From Semisulcospira habei (Eukaryota; Mollusca; Gastropoda; Semisulcospiridae), in assembly GCA_036245525.1 (NCBI GenBank), contig BTPG01000005.1, positions 182,704,245 to 182,768,244 of the forward strand: a DNA stretch of 64,000 nt. The letters are read 5' to 3'. A program made the translations under genes and the position numbers. The notes under the pieces were generated by a model. That model searched no databases. It was not told where the DNA came from and was given only the letters and a program-made list of their open reading frames with translations. Of this stretch, positions 11,025-23,257 are shown piece after piece (within the stretch, counting starts at the first letter, position 1; each line of letters opens with the position of its first letter).

Positions 11025-11331
11025 CTATGTGTATTTCTACAAGTGCATGTACACAGAAGAAACATTTCCAGTCTTTGCGGTATACTTTCTGCGGACAAAA
11101 GAGATCAGGCTGAGGCCTCGTTCAAGTTGCCAGGTCCAAGGCAATGCTTTGAGCGCTAAAAGTCATCAAGAGAAAACGGGCTCTAAATGTTTGTCCGGAC
11201 TTAATCGGAACTTTTTTACAATCAGTATGAGCGGGCACGCGTAACAGTAATGGTTAGTACTGCCCTTGGGCGCGACAGGGAACATTCCCACGTAGCTAAA
11301 AGAGCAGAACATTTTACTGAATTCAAACTTT

Positions 11332-11545
11332 TTAACCCTTTCAGCGCCAACACCCTACAGCAGGACATAGATTGACCATGATAATTAAAGGATAGTGCCA
11401 GATTAGCTTGGCGCCTTCAGGCGCCAAGCTAATCTGGCACTACCCTTGAATTATCATGGTCAATCCACCTCCTGCAAGTGGTACATAGTCGTTAAGTAAC
11501 ACTTCCGAAATTTGGAAAATGCACCCATGGCGCGATAAGGGTTAA
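11332..11545. mobile_element. TTAA hairpin MITE, type A
   Basis: TTAA at both limits (11332, 11542). Central stem with GATTGACCATGATAATTAAAG and the complementary arm around GCGCCTTCAGGCGC, followed by CCTCCTGCAAGTGGTAC. Confidence 0.85.
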
Positions 11546-11960
11546 ATAACACACCCCAAAAAAAAAAATCAAGAAAAAGAAAGAGAAGGAAAAGAAAGGA
11601 GTTAGGCCTGTGTGTAGTTGAAAGACGTATGAAGAACGTTTATGAATTAAAGGCGAAATGTAGCATTAAGCGTTACTTCTTGCTGGAGAAGGCCATTTTA
11701 ATTCAAATCAGTGAAATAAGCAGAAGAAAGCACGTGCGTGTGCTGGTCTGTGATTTTGGACCCTACGGCCATAAGCGGTAAGGTCCAACATCAGTCACAG
11801 ACCAGCAAACCTTAAAGTGGAATTTTCCTCTCCACAAAATATTTCAAGTTGTCTCCTTATTTCTTACCTTTACCCTTTAACCTCTACTTAACCTCTAAAC
11901 GTCTGAAATTTTCCATGTTTCTTTTTCATGCTCTTGTGTGCCGGTGTCCGATGTTTAACG

Positions 11961-12025
11961 TTAACCCTTCCGGTGTCGATAGCGATTTTGGTCGAGGTGA
12001 TTCCTTTAGGATTCCAAAGGGTTAA
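11961..12025. mobile_element. 65-bp TTAA MITE, type D
   Basis: TTAACCCTTCCGG at the left and AAAGGGTTAA at the right. The body GTGTCGATAGCGATTTTGGT matches the hairpins at 61024-61119 and 61770-61832. Confidence 0.6.
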
Positions 12026-12389
12026 TTTTGCCTTGTCTGGGCTAGTCCAGACCAGCAAACACGTATGCATGAGTTCCTCTTCTCTGGCCTCGTTTGAAGC
12101 TAGCCTTCACCTTTGAACTACTTAGTGGAAACTTTCCCGTCAGTATAATATATGCAGGTCTTCATGTGAGGTTGAATAATTATGTCAACGCCGCGATCAA
12201 ATATACTCGGAAAGGTCTGCACTCTTCTTTTGGTGAGAAATACAGATTGCTCTGATGTCATCAAAGCAGTACATTCAGATATTGGTTTAATAGAAAACTT
12301 AAAACCCTTTTGCTTGCTCCACTCGGTGTACACGTTGTGCAAACACAGAGTTTACGTGTGCTCAGAAACCCTGTATCGGGCGTGGCGGG

Positions 12390-12480
12390 GGGGGGGGGGG
12401 GGGGGGGAGGGGGGATGGAAAGGGAGAGGAAAAAAAAAGGGGGGGGGGTGGAAGAGAGGGAGAAAAAAAAAGAGGGCGGG
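12390..12480. repeat. G-rich low-complexity tract
   Basis: Poly-G blocks alternating with AAAA and GAGAG runs. Confidence 0.9.
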
Positions 12481-12596
12481 GGTATAGTCCATCACGGCTT
12501 CAAGAAGTCTTCATTTTGTCAGTTACGAATCACGTGATGTAAGGATCTGAGCCATCACGATTATTATTATTATTACTGTTATTATTATTAACTTTA

Positions 12597-12682
12597 TAAT
12601 ATATGTAACCACATGCCTGTAGTATAACATATGTAACCACATGCCTGTAGTATAATATATGTAACCACGTGCCTGTAGTACA
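12597..12682. repeat. 28-bp direct repeat, three copies
   Basis: ATATGTAACCACATGCCTGT starts at 12601, 12629 and 12657, with one difference in the third copy. Confidence 0.85.
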
Positions 12683-12769
12683 GCTCTGATTCGATATATC
12701 GCGGTTGTATGTCCATGTATAACGTAGCAGACTTGCGCTGTAACTTTTTACTACATGTAGTGGCAGTCA

Positions 12770-13355
12770 ACCTCCGTTCATTAGATCGATTCCGAAAAAG
12801 ATTCGTAAGTTATGATTATCAATACCAATCTCGCACCCTCCGCTCTTCCTCTGACACACGTAAACTTCGCCTTACCAATTTCAAATGTAAAACACGTGGC
12901 GGTCGTGCCTTCTCCCATCTTGGCCCCGCCACTTGGAACAGCGTCCCGACCCGGGTCCGTAACTGTTTTTGTTTTTGTTTTCGGTTAGTTCGGGGTTTAA
13001 CGTCCACGGCACCGAAGAGATAATGGACGGCCCTCACGGGCGGGTTATGGGGGACAGGGAAATATATTGCTTATGGAGTACGACCTAAACACTGATCAAT
13101 TCAGGCGCACTGCACCTGTGCCACTTTGATTTCAACGGACATGCTATTGAACAAGCCCGTCTTTTTTCCCTGGAATGTGAGTCCATCTACCGGCGCCGGG
13201 ACGGGGATTCGAACCCACGACCCGGCAATGCCCTTCGCTCTCTTGCTCCGACGCTTAACCGCCTGAGCTATTTCGGACTCTCCGTAACTGTCAAACGCTC
13301 TCCTCCTTTAAATCACTTCTCAAAACACACCTCTACAAAGCTGCCTTTCAATAGT
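12770..13355 (+). mobile_element. LINE 3' coding fragment, interrupted by a SINE
   Basis: The + strand encodes SRTLRSSSDTRKLRL, then GRAFSHLGPATWNSVPTRV, and after the SINE SFKSLLKTHLY-like residues (13293-13350): the C-terminus of a Jockey/CR1-type reverse transcriptase. 5' truncated. The downstream (TG)n tract at 13397-13490 and ATTATTATT may belong to its 3' end. Confidence 0.8.
12967..13281 (-). mobile_element. tRNA-derived SINE nested in a LINE
   Basis: It is bounded by perfect 11-bp duplications TCCGTAACTGT at 12956-12966 and 13282-13292. On the minus strand it starts with a tRNA-like head (13195-13280): an A-box-like TAGCTCAGGCGGTTAAG and a B-box GGTTCGAATCC. The 3' end is a (GTTTTT)n-like run at 12967-12985. 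RNA polymerase III promoter boxes look intact. Same family as 2458-2702. Confidence 0.93.
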
Positions 13356-13395
13356 TCATTTTCCCAGCCATGCACAATTCCGGCATCACCACTGT

Positions 13396-13396
<1 letters not shown>

Positions 13397-13449
<53 letters not shown>

Positions 13450-13462
13450 TGCGTGCGCATGT

Positions 13463-13490
<28 letters not shown>
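13397..13490. repeat. (TG)n/(GTGC)n microsatellite
   Basis: Two TG blocks separated by GTGC repeats. Confidence 0.95.
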
Positions 13491-13493
<3 letters not shown>

Positions 13494-13599
13494 GTGTTAT
13501 CTGTTAGCCATTTCATTGTATCAGCGCTTAGAGCTACTTTTTGATTAAGTTTTTAACAAACCGACTTTATTATTATTATTATATATGCATTATCTAGTT

Positions 13600-14505
13600 A
13601 TCGCTATTTTTTTTTTATTTTTATTTTTTTTTGGGGGGGACGAGGGGGGAGGAGGGGGGGAGGGGGGGGGGGAGGGCGGGGGGGAGGGAAATGCTCCCGC
13701 TTGCCATAAATCTGCTGCACGTTTCAAATGCTAACAGCGCCGTAAATATTGATGGCTCATTTTTGGGGTCCTTGATACGCCATGGGAATATACCGTCCTG
13801 GTAATTTACCGTGCCATAGCGACATCATCAGGACTTTAAGTGCAAGAAGATTTAATCTCCAATTTTGCAAAAAGTCCTCGGGCCGACGTCAGACTTCGTT
13901 GGACCCCGATGCGGGGCTAAAAAAGTCTGACTTCGGCACGAAAACCTTTTGCAAGCTTGGATAGATCCCGTGTATTCAACAAGTCAGTGTCAATAGGCGA
14001 GCTTCGTATATTTCCGTTTATCTTAACCCCATCACCGCCGACAAACACGAAGTGCATCCTTGAAACTTGAAGCCATTGCAAATTTTACTCTAATAACCCT
14101 ATCCGTCCAAGTTACATGAGTGTAAATGGGCTAGCAGAACAGGGCTCTCGTGTTCACAGCAGTTTCGAAGGTCTATTATACCACCAGACGGAAATTATAA
14201 ACGGTGCACAGAACTCGTCCGAACATTAGAGGGTACACAAAGTGGATCAGTAATACTGAATCATTAGCATGTTCTTTAAATAAAAGAAAAATAGGCCGTC
14301 TGGGACGTACACGCGCATAAATTCAGTGCGTCTGCCTACCCCCTTCGTCACATTTTCAGTACATGATTTTGAATTTTAGTGCGTCACAGACGCACAGAAA
14401 ACCCAGACTTGGCTGAAGGCAAAAAAATATGTCTTGAAGCTATGGCAAGCTCAAAACCAAATAACTACCTAAGGATCTTGGCCCCAAATAGAGACAACAG
14501 GAGGC
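13600..14505. other. Intronic sequence; T- and G-rich tract then nothing recognised
   Basis: 13600-13690 is poly-T followed by G-rich repeats. The remainder carries no recognisable exon, hairpin or transposon end. Confidence 0.5.
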
Positions 14506-14585
14506 AAACAACATCTTCAGCACTCGCGTCTGCAAGAGGCAAACAACATCTTCAGCACTCGCGTCTGCAAGAGACAAACAACATC
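14506..14585. repeat. 35-bp tandem repeat, about 2.3 copies
   Basis: AGGCAAACAACATCTTCAGC recurs at a 35-bp spacing just upstream of the 65-bp array. Confidence 0.85.
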
Positions 14586-14605
14586 ATGAGCCCCTGCATC
14601 TGCGG

Positions 14606-15590
14606 GGGATCATCATGTTCTGTGCCTCTTGCATGACCTAATAACGTTCTTTGCCTTTTGCAGCTGGGTGGGGATCATCATGTTCTGTGCCTCTTGCATG
14701 ACCTAATAACGTTCTTTGCCTTTTGCAGCTGGGTGGGGATCATCATGTTCTGTGCCTCTTGCATGACCTAATAACGTTCTTTGCCTTTTGCAGCTGGGTG
14801 GGGATCATCATGTTCTGTGCCTCTTGCATGACCTAATAACGTTCTTTGCCTTTTGCAGCTGGGTGGGGATCATCATGTTCTGTGCCTCTTGCATGACCTA
14901 ATAACGTTCTTTGCCTTTTGCAGCTGGGTGGGGATCATCATGTTCTGTGCCTCTTGCATGACCTAATAACGTTCTTTGCCTTTTGCAGCTGGGTGGGGAT
15001 CATCATGTTCTGTGCCTCTTGCATGACCTAATAACGTTCTTTGCCTTTTGCAGCTGGGTGGGGATCATCATGTTCTGTGCCTCTTGCATGACCTAATAAC
15101 GTTCTTTGCCTTTTGCAGCTGGGTGGGGATCATCATGTTCTGTGCCTCTTGCATGACCTAATAACGTTCTTTGCCTTTTGCAGCTGGGTGGGGATCATCA
15201 TGTTCTGTGCCTCTTGCATGACCTAATAACGTTCTTTGCCTTTTGCAGCTGGGTGGAGATCATCATGTTCTGTGCCTCTTGCATGACCTAATAACGTTCT
15301 TTGCCTTTTGCAGCTGGGTGGAGATCATCATGTTCTGTGCCTCTTGCATGACCTAATAACGTTCTTTGCCTTTTGCAGCTGGGTGGGGATCATCATGTTC
15401 TGTGCCTCTTGCATGACCTAATAACGTTCTTTGCCTTTTGCAGCTGGGTGGGGATCATCATGTTCTGTGCCTCTTGCATGACCTAATAACGTTCTTTGCC
15501 TTTTGCAGCTGGGTGGGGATCATCATGTTCTGTGCCTCTTGCATGACCTAATAACGTTCTTTGCCTTTTGCAGCTGGGTGGGGCTTGCAT
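14606..15590. repeat. 65-bp minisatellite, 15 copies
   Basis: CAGCTGGGTG occurs at 14661, 14726, 14791 and so on to 15571, an exact 65-bp period. Copies are nearly identical; two have GGAGATC for GGGGATC. Each unit holds CTTTGCCTTTTGCAG, a good match to a splice acceptor. The first unit grades into CATGAGCCCCTGCATCTGC, a type-C hairpin MITE (14585-14640), so the array probably grew from half of one. Confidence 0.93.
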
Positions 15591-16439
<849 letters not shown>

Positions 16440-16467
16440 ACTGTTAAATGGATCCTACTCCTCGTAT

Positions 16468-17403
16468 GGTCACGTCAAAAGCGGCGTGCCTCAGGGCTCT
16501 GTCCTCGGGCCATTGCTGTTCTGCATATTTATCAATGACCTTCCACTACATATTAGTTGCCGCGATATTTCTTGTGACATGTTTGCTGATGACTGCACAC
16601 TACACACTCCTCACAAAAATGTAGCTGCAATTAACACGCGTCTGCAGGAAAGCCTGCGCGAGGTCACCGACTGGTGTCATTCCAACTCCATGTCCCTGAA
16701 TCCGTCAAAAACAGAATGCATGGTTATAACCACACGTCAAAAGCACCAGCTATGCCCGCTCTCTCTTAGTCTGTCTATAAACGGCAGCCCAATTGAGCAA
16801 GTATCACACCACCGCCTCTTGGGGGTCACTATAGATGATCAGCTTAAATGGCAACTGCATATTAATAATGTGTGCAAAAGAGTTTCCAGAAGCCTGTATA
16901 TGTTGTCAAAATTGAAAACAATTACTGACACAGATACGCGTCTTCTTTTCTACAATGCTCATGTCAAGTCGCACATAGACTATGCATCAACAGTGTGGGA
17001 TGGTTTTAGTGATGTACATTTGAAGAGGCTGAACCCCCTACATAGGAGAGCTGCTAAGCTTATATTTCCCGATCCCGAACTCTCAACTGACGAAAAGCTT
17101 AAAACTTTAAAAATTCTCCCTCTATCCCAGCACTTTCAGTTCAATAAAGGTGTATTGATGTACAAGCTGTACAAGCAATCATGTCCACTGTACTTGAGTT
17201 CTTTTTTCTCAGAACGGACATCTGTAGCTTCTAGACATGGACAACAATTCAAAGTACCCCTGCCGCGTATTGATTTATTCAAAACCAGCTTGTCATTCTC
17301 GGGAAGTTCATTCTGGAATTCTATTCCTGCAGAAATTAGAAACGCAAAGACGCTCACCTCATATAGGGACAGCCTCTTCAAACACCTAGAATCTCTGACG
17401 TAA
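16468..17403 (+). CDS. Reverse transcriptase C-terminal half (LINE)
   Basis: The frame reads SGVPQGSVLGPLLFCIFIND, then the catalytic FADDCTL box, the thumb (DYASTVWDG, HRRAAKLIF) and the C-terminal FWNSIPAEIRNAKTL, ending at a TAA. This order (PQGS, ADD, WNSIP) is that of CR1/Jockey-type non-LTR reverse transcriptases. It would copy LINE RNA at a nicked target site. Both catalytic aspartates and about 310 codons are intact, but the endonuclease and first RT motifs are missing, so the copy is dead on its own. The lack of stops argues for recent insertion. Confidence 0.9.
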   Translation, partial: GHVKSGVPQGSVLGPLLFCIFINDLPLHISCRDISCDMFADDCTLHTPHKNVAAINTRLQESLREVTDWCHSNSMSLNPSKTECMVITTRQKHQLCPLSLSLSINGSPIEQVSHHRLLGVTIDDQLKWQLHINNVCKRVSRSLYMLSKLKTITDTDTRLLFYNAHVKSHIDYASTVWDGFSDVHLKRLNPLHRRAAKLIFPDPELSTDEKLKTLKILPLSQHFQFNKGVLMYKLYKQSCPLYLSSFFSERTSVASRHGQQFKVPLPRIDLFKTSLSFSGSSFWNSIPAEIRNAKTLTSYRDSLFKHLESLT

Positions 17404-17464
17404 TCAAATCATTACAGTATTGGGATAACTTACACGTGTGTTCAGATGTGTACATGTGCGTGCT

Positions 17465-17512
17465 TGTGTGTGTGTGTGTGTATGTATGTGTGTGTGTATG
17501 TGTGTGTATGTG

Positions 17513-17602
<90 letters not shown>

Positions 17603-17725
17603 CCTTTTTCCCATAGCCGTACCATAATATTTGAATGCCAAAGAGTACCTTTGAATACTGCATGTACTGTGTATAATGTTTTTGCCTTCATATGTGTGTG
17701 CTCGATATGTTGGGCGCGCGCTCGC

Positions 17726-17774
<49 letters not shown>

Positions 17775-18083
17775 GTATGTGTGACTCTGTGTGTGTGTGT
17801 GTGTGCGCGTGCGTGCATGCTGTGTGTGTGTGTATGTGTGTGTGTGTGTCGGCGTGAGAGAGAGAGAGAGAGAGAGGGGGGGGGGAGATAGCACCTGCAT
17901 TCATATTTGCCCTTGCTGTATGAACTTTAATGTACTTAATGATTCTTTGTTTATTGCTTTACTTTGTATTTTTACTCATTTTATACTTTTGTGCGTACGC
18001 GTATGCGGGTAGGTATGTCTGGAGTGCGTGTCCGAGAGCGTGTGTTTGTTTTTGTGCGTATGTGCCTGAGTGCGTGCGTGTGT

Positions 18084-18124
<41 letters not shown>

Positions 18125-18250
18125 TGTTCGTGCGTGTGTGCATGCGTACTGAATTGCGGTGTACATGTGTGTGTGTGTGTGTGTGTGCGTGCGTGCATGC
18201 GCGGGTTGCGATGTGCATGCGTGCGTACCTGAGTGCGTGTGTGGGTATGT
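17465..18250. repeat. TG and GA microsatellites in the LINE 3' UTR
   Basis: (TG)n at 17465-17512, (GA)n at 17516-17600, (TG)n at 17730-17850 with a GA run at 17857-17885, and TG/TGCG blocks at 18060-18270. Open frames across them are artefacts of the repeats. Confidence 0.95.
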
Positions 18251-18440
18251 GTGTGTGTATGTGCGTGGTGCGTGCGTGCGTGAGCGAATGTAGCAGTGCA
18301 TGCAGCAGTGTGTGGTATGTGTATGTTTACATGTCTATGTCACTTATGTAGTAGATGTAGCAACGGCAAGTTTGAAAACTGGTCCTGTTACCAATAACTT
18401 CTACCGTTGGAAAATAAAGGTTCATTGTTCATTGTTCATT

Positions 18441-18444
<4 letters not shown>

Positions 18445-18517
<73 letters not shown>
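18445..18517. repeat. (CT)n microsatellite block 2
   Basis: CT repeat joined to the LINE tail through TTGTTC|TCTCTC. Confidence 0.97.
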
Positions 18518-19645
<1,128 letters not shown>

Positions 19646-19663
19646 GTTTACAACATTTTTGTG

Positions 19664-19890
19664 TTAACCACTTCACTGCTGGAGTAAAGCGAACGCCAGG
19701 TGCAAGATTCATAAACCCACATGAGCCCCCGCAGTCGCAGGGGCTCATGTGGGTTTATGTCTTTTGTCACGACTACGTTCTTGGTGTCAATGTTTGGTCA
19801 TATTTACATCTGTGATCTTCACACAAATGTCGGTCAGTGTGCAGTGGCTTCAGACGCGCTATTTGGGATAACTGGCAGCGAAGGGGTTAA
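19664..19890. mobile_element. TTAA MITE, type C
   Basis: Left end TTAACCACTTCACTGCTGG, right end CAGCGAAGGGGTTAA, both with TTAA. An inner hairpin of ACCCACATGAGCCCC type lies at 19716-19760. Confidence 0.8.
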
Positions 19891-19948
19891 TTACTCCTTT
19901 GACTCCAGAACTAGTTTATTTACATTCTGTATAATTGTACAGAATTAC

Positions 19949-20440
19949 TTACTTACGCCTGTCACCCCTGCCAGGGTATAGGCCGTCGACGCGAGACCTC
20001 CAGCGACTCATGTCCTGTGCTTCTACTTCGATTTTACTCCAGGTGGTTCCCAGTCTCTTGATGTCTGCTTGGAGGTCTCGACGCCAGGTGTTTCTCGGCC
20101 TGCCTCTTTTCCTCTTTCCCTGGGGATTCCATGACAGTGTCTGCCTAGTGATACTGGAAACTGGCTTTCTCAGACTGTGACCAATCCATCCCCATCTTTT
20201 TCGCCCAATTTCATTCTCTGCTGTTATCTGCTCTGTTCTCTCCCAGAGTCTGACGTTGCTGATCTTCTCTGGCCAGTGGATTTTCAAATTTCTTCTAAGA
20301 CAACTGTTTATGAAGATCTGTACTCTGTTGACTGTGATTTTTGTCAATCTCCAAGTCTCTGTTCTATATAGGAGAACTGCTTTTACGTTGGAGTTGAAAA
20401 TCCGGACTTTGGTGTGTTGTGACAGCTCTCTGGAACTCCA
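19949..20440 (-). pseudogene. RTE C-terminal region
   Basis: Minus-strand frame with KAVLLYRTETWRLTK, INSCLRRNLKIHWPEKISN, GKRKRGRPRNTWRRDLQAD and a terminal GRGDRRK before the stop. This conserved tail follows the thumb in RTE reverse transcriptases. Confidence 0.85.
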
Positions 20441-20448
20441 CACTTTTT

Positions 20449-21430
20449 TCATCTGGAGAAAGGCTGCTCTGGCTTTACCGATTCGTGCTCTGACATCTGC
20501 ATTAGTGCCGGCTTTTTTTTTTTTTTGCCTATGATGCTCCCGAGATAGGTGAAGGACTCCACCTCCTCCAACGGGGTGCCAGCAAGCAAGACTGGTTCTT
20601 CCCTGGTTGCGTTCAGCCTCATTGTCTTTGTTTTCTGTTTGTGGATGGTGAGGCCCACTTGGGACGAGATGTCAGCAAGCCTTGTCTTGAACTGCATTTG
20701 TTGATGAGTATGGGACAGTAAAGCCAAGTCGCCTGCAAAATTGAGGTCGTCAAGGTGTGTCCACAGTGTCCACTGTATCCCACGTCGTCTGTGCTCTGTG
20801 GTCTTCTTCATGACCCAGTCTATGGCCAGTAGGAAGAGGAACGGAGACAGAAAACACCCCTGCCTGACACCGGTTCTGACCTGGAGCTCTCTGGTGAACT
20901 GCCCTTCGTGGATCACGCGACATGTCATGCCATCGTAGCTGCTCTTGATCAGGCGGACGAGCTTTGTGGGTACACCGTAGTGTCGTAGGAGTTTCAAAAG
21001 ACTCTCGGTCCACGCTGTCAAATGCTTTCTCGTAATCCACAAAGTTGACGTACAGCGGGGAGCTCCACTCCAGAGACTGTACCACGATGATGCGGAGAGT
21101 GGCGATCTGGTCTGTACATGATCGCTTTTTCCTGAATCCTGCTTGCTGGTCTCTCAGCTGGGGGTCAACGGAGCTCTTCATTCTCTCCAGGATGATCCTG
21201 TTGAAGACCTTTCCTGGTACTGACAGCAAGGTGATTCCTCTGTAATTGGAACACTTGCTGAGGTCGCCTTTCTTGGGAAGCTTGATTAGATCAGCCGGCA
21301 TCACCTCCTCTTCCCAGATCTTTCCAAACAGTGGGTAAAGCATCTCTACTGTTATCTCTAGGTCTGCTTTCAGAGACTCCGCTGGGATGCCATCTGGCCC
21401 TACTGCTGTGCCGTTCTTCAAAACTGCCAC
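20449..21430 (-). pseudogene. RTE reverse transcriptase domain, frameshifted
   Basis: 21430 to about 21015 carries GPDGIPAESLK, LPKKGDLSKCSNYRGITLLS and NFVDYEKAFDSVDR. The frame then shifts and 21000-20520 carries GVRQGCFLSPFLFLLAIDWV and the active-site region. That box reads NFAGDLALL where the family has FADD: the first catalytic aspartate is a glycine (GGC). A short poly-T tract at 20512-20526 breaks the frame again near KKKKK. Confidence 0.88.
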
Positions 21431-21657
21431 TGCTCTTCTGATCTCTTCCCGGCTGGGTCTGTTACAGCTGATGGGTAGGTCGGTCTCTGCTGGCTGAATG
21501 TCTGGGGGGTCGGGTGGGCTGGGTCTGTTCAGTAACCTTCAAAATACTCAGCCCATCTGTCGAGTTGGTCTGCTCTGTCTGCAATAGGCTTGCCTTCTTT
21601 GTCTTTTACTGGTCTTTCTGTATGGCCATACTTGCCCGACAATCTTCTGGTAATGTC

Positions 21658-22029
21658 TTAGAGCTGTTTCATGTTGCCGCTGCCTGCTACCTTTTCTGCC
21701 TCTGCTGCCAGGCTGTCTGTGTAGGCCCTCTTGTCTGCCCTGATACTCCTCTTCACCTCTCGGTTAGCTTCCGAGTATTCCTCCTGTGCCCTTGCTTTGG
21801 CTGCTCTTGTGCGACTGTTGTTGACAACTGCTTTCTTCTGCTTCCTCACTTCTATCTTCTTCAAGGTCTGTGCCGACAGCCAGTCCTTGTGATGGTGTTT
21901 CCTGAACCCTACAGTGTCTTTGCAGGTTGAGTTCAGCGTCTCTCTAACTGCCTTCCACTGCTGCTCTATGGTGACCGCCTCCTCTTCATTTACTAGCTCC
22001 TGTAGCGCTTGAAACCGGTTGGACAGCAC
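21658..22029 (-). pseudogene. RTE linker between endonuclease and RT
   Basis: Minus-strand frame of charged, helical sequence (NRFQALQEL, RKQKKAVVNNSRTRAAKA, AYTDSLAAEAE) as found between the two catalytic domains of RTE proteins. It is out of frame with its neighbours. Confidence 0.75.
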
Positions 22030-22075
22030 CAGTTTGAACTCTTATCTCACTCCAGTCTCTCACAGGAGGCCTACA

Positions 22076-22379
22076 TTATAGCGCTGTCTTCTTGTTGTCT
22101 CTGTGCGGCTTTTCTTTAACTTGAGCTTTATTCTTAAGGTAAGCAGATGGTGGTCTGAGGCGACATCTGCTCCCCTCCTCACTCGAACATCTTCTAAATT
22201 TCTTGCTAATGCAGATATGGTCTATTTGGTTCTCTGTAGTATGGTCTGGTGAGACCCAAGTTGCTTTGTGTATTCTTTTGTGTGGGAAGATGCTGCCTTC
22301 AATGACAAATCTGTTTAGAGCACACAAGTCTACAAACCTCTCCCCGTTCTCACTCATCTCCCCTAGTCCCTGTCTCCCC
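22076..22379 (-). pseudogene. RTE endonuclease domain, C-terminal part
   Basis: Continues after the SINE as VMGRQGLGEMSENGERFVDL, then THKATWVSPD-like residues and NQIDHICISKKFRR, the end of the endonuclease fold (the expected SDH-type catalytic histidine region follows). A frame change near 22160-22200 scrambles the last residues. Confidence 0.85.
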
Positions 22380-22392
22380 ATCACCTCTTCGT

Positions 22393-22778
22393 CCCCCACC
22401 CGGGTTTGCCTTGGGGGACTTGGGTGGGGTTAGGTATTTTTTAGTTCCCAGGGTCACCCTGGTCAGCCCCACAGGGTGGGTTTTTCTCTCTATTCTGGGG
22501 CATGTGTTTCTGTCTACCCTTTGTCCATTCACCTGTATTTGCCTTTTTAAAACTCTTCCTACTGTCTGCACTGCCTGTAGCTCTTGATATTGGATGTGTG
22601 TTGCTAAATGGTCTTAGCTTTATTTATGCCCCATGTTGTAGGTTTATTTAATGTATTTGACCGGCTGGCGACATACATTCAATTTTCTGTTTAGTTTTTT
22701 TTTCACAAGCAGTGCAGGCACGTCCTGAGAAAGCCTTGTTGCTGTCGGGACGTTAAGCAATGTACAATCAATCAATCA
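22393..22778 (+). mobile_element. SINE-like retroposon S1, copy 1 (nested in RTE)
   Basis: It is flanked by 13-bp duplications ATCACCTCTTCGT at 22380-22392 and 22779-22791. It starts CCCCCACCCGGGTTTGCC, contains CCCAGGGTCACCCTGGTCAG and TGCACTGCCTGTAGCTCTTG, and ends CTGTCGGGACGTTAAGCAAT followed by (ATCA)n. It has no tRNA-like head and no convincing protein. Other copies: 28077-28450 (-), 35928-36306 (-), 62619-62993 (+) and a 3' end at 32291-32345. Confidence 0.92.
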
Positions 22779-22791
22779 ATCACCTCTTCGT

Positions 22792-23257
22792 ATCCGGTGT
22801 TGTCCTCCCCTATTTTGGCGTTAAAATCGCCCATGACGATGGTGATGTCTCGCTCCGCACATTTGTCCACAGCACTCTGGAGTCGATCGTAGAACTCTTG
22901 TTTCTCTTCCTCGTCACTGTCATTAATGGGCGCATAACACTGGATGACGTTTAGCTTGATCTTTTTCTTGGTTCTAAAGGCTGCTGTGATAATTCTTGGC
23001 CCAAGAGGTTCCCAGCCCATCAGCGCTCTCTGTGCCACTGGTGACAGCATGAATGCTACTCCTTCTGTATGGGGGGCATTCTCCTCTTCATGACCTGAAT
23101 ACATAATGATCTTCTCACTTAACAGCCTTTTCTGGCCAGACTGCGTCCATCTGGCTTCACTGATACTTAGCAGGGAAAGTTTGAACTTTTTCATTTCCGC
23201 TGCTATCTGGGCGGCCTTGCCGCTCTGGTACATGTTCTTCACATTCCATGTGCCCAT
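22792..23257 (-). pseudogene. RTE endonuclease domain, N-terminal part
   Basis: Minus-strand frame beginning MGTWNVKNM, with SISEARW (the catalytic glutamate), a PLGPRIITAAF segment, QCYAP and MGDFNAKIG, all hallmarks of the APE-type endonuclease that nicks target DNA for LINE insertion. The MGTWNV start is typical for RTE proteins. The frame is cut at NTGYEEV by the SINE at 22393-22778. Confidence 0.9.

Noticed and set aside
13195..13280. tRNA gene on the minus strand
   Set aside because: The tRNA-like sequence is the head of a SINE with target duplications; the acceptor stem is not closed. The same applies to 53985-54047.
14606..15590. CRISPR-like regular repeats
   Set aside because: Units are contiguous with no variable spacers, and the DNA is animal; this is a minisatellite. 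The same holds for 34696-35720.
17404..18300. Many open frames of alternating residues on both strands
   Set aside because: Products of TG, GA and CT microsatellites.
21514..21930. 138-codon + strand frame, also others at 20177-20534, 22203-22433 and 23106-23462
   Set aside because: Antisense shadows of the minus-strand RTE element.
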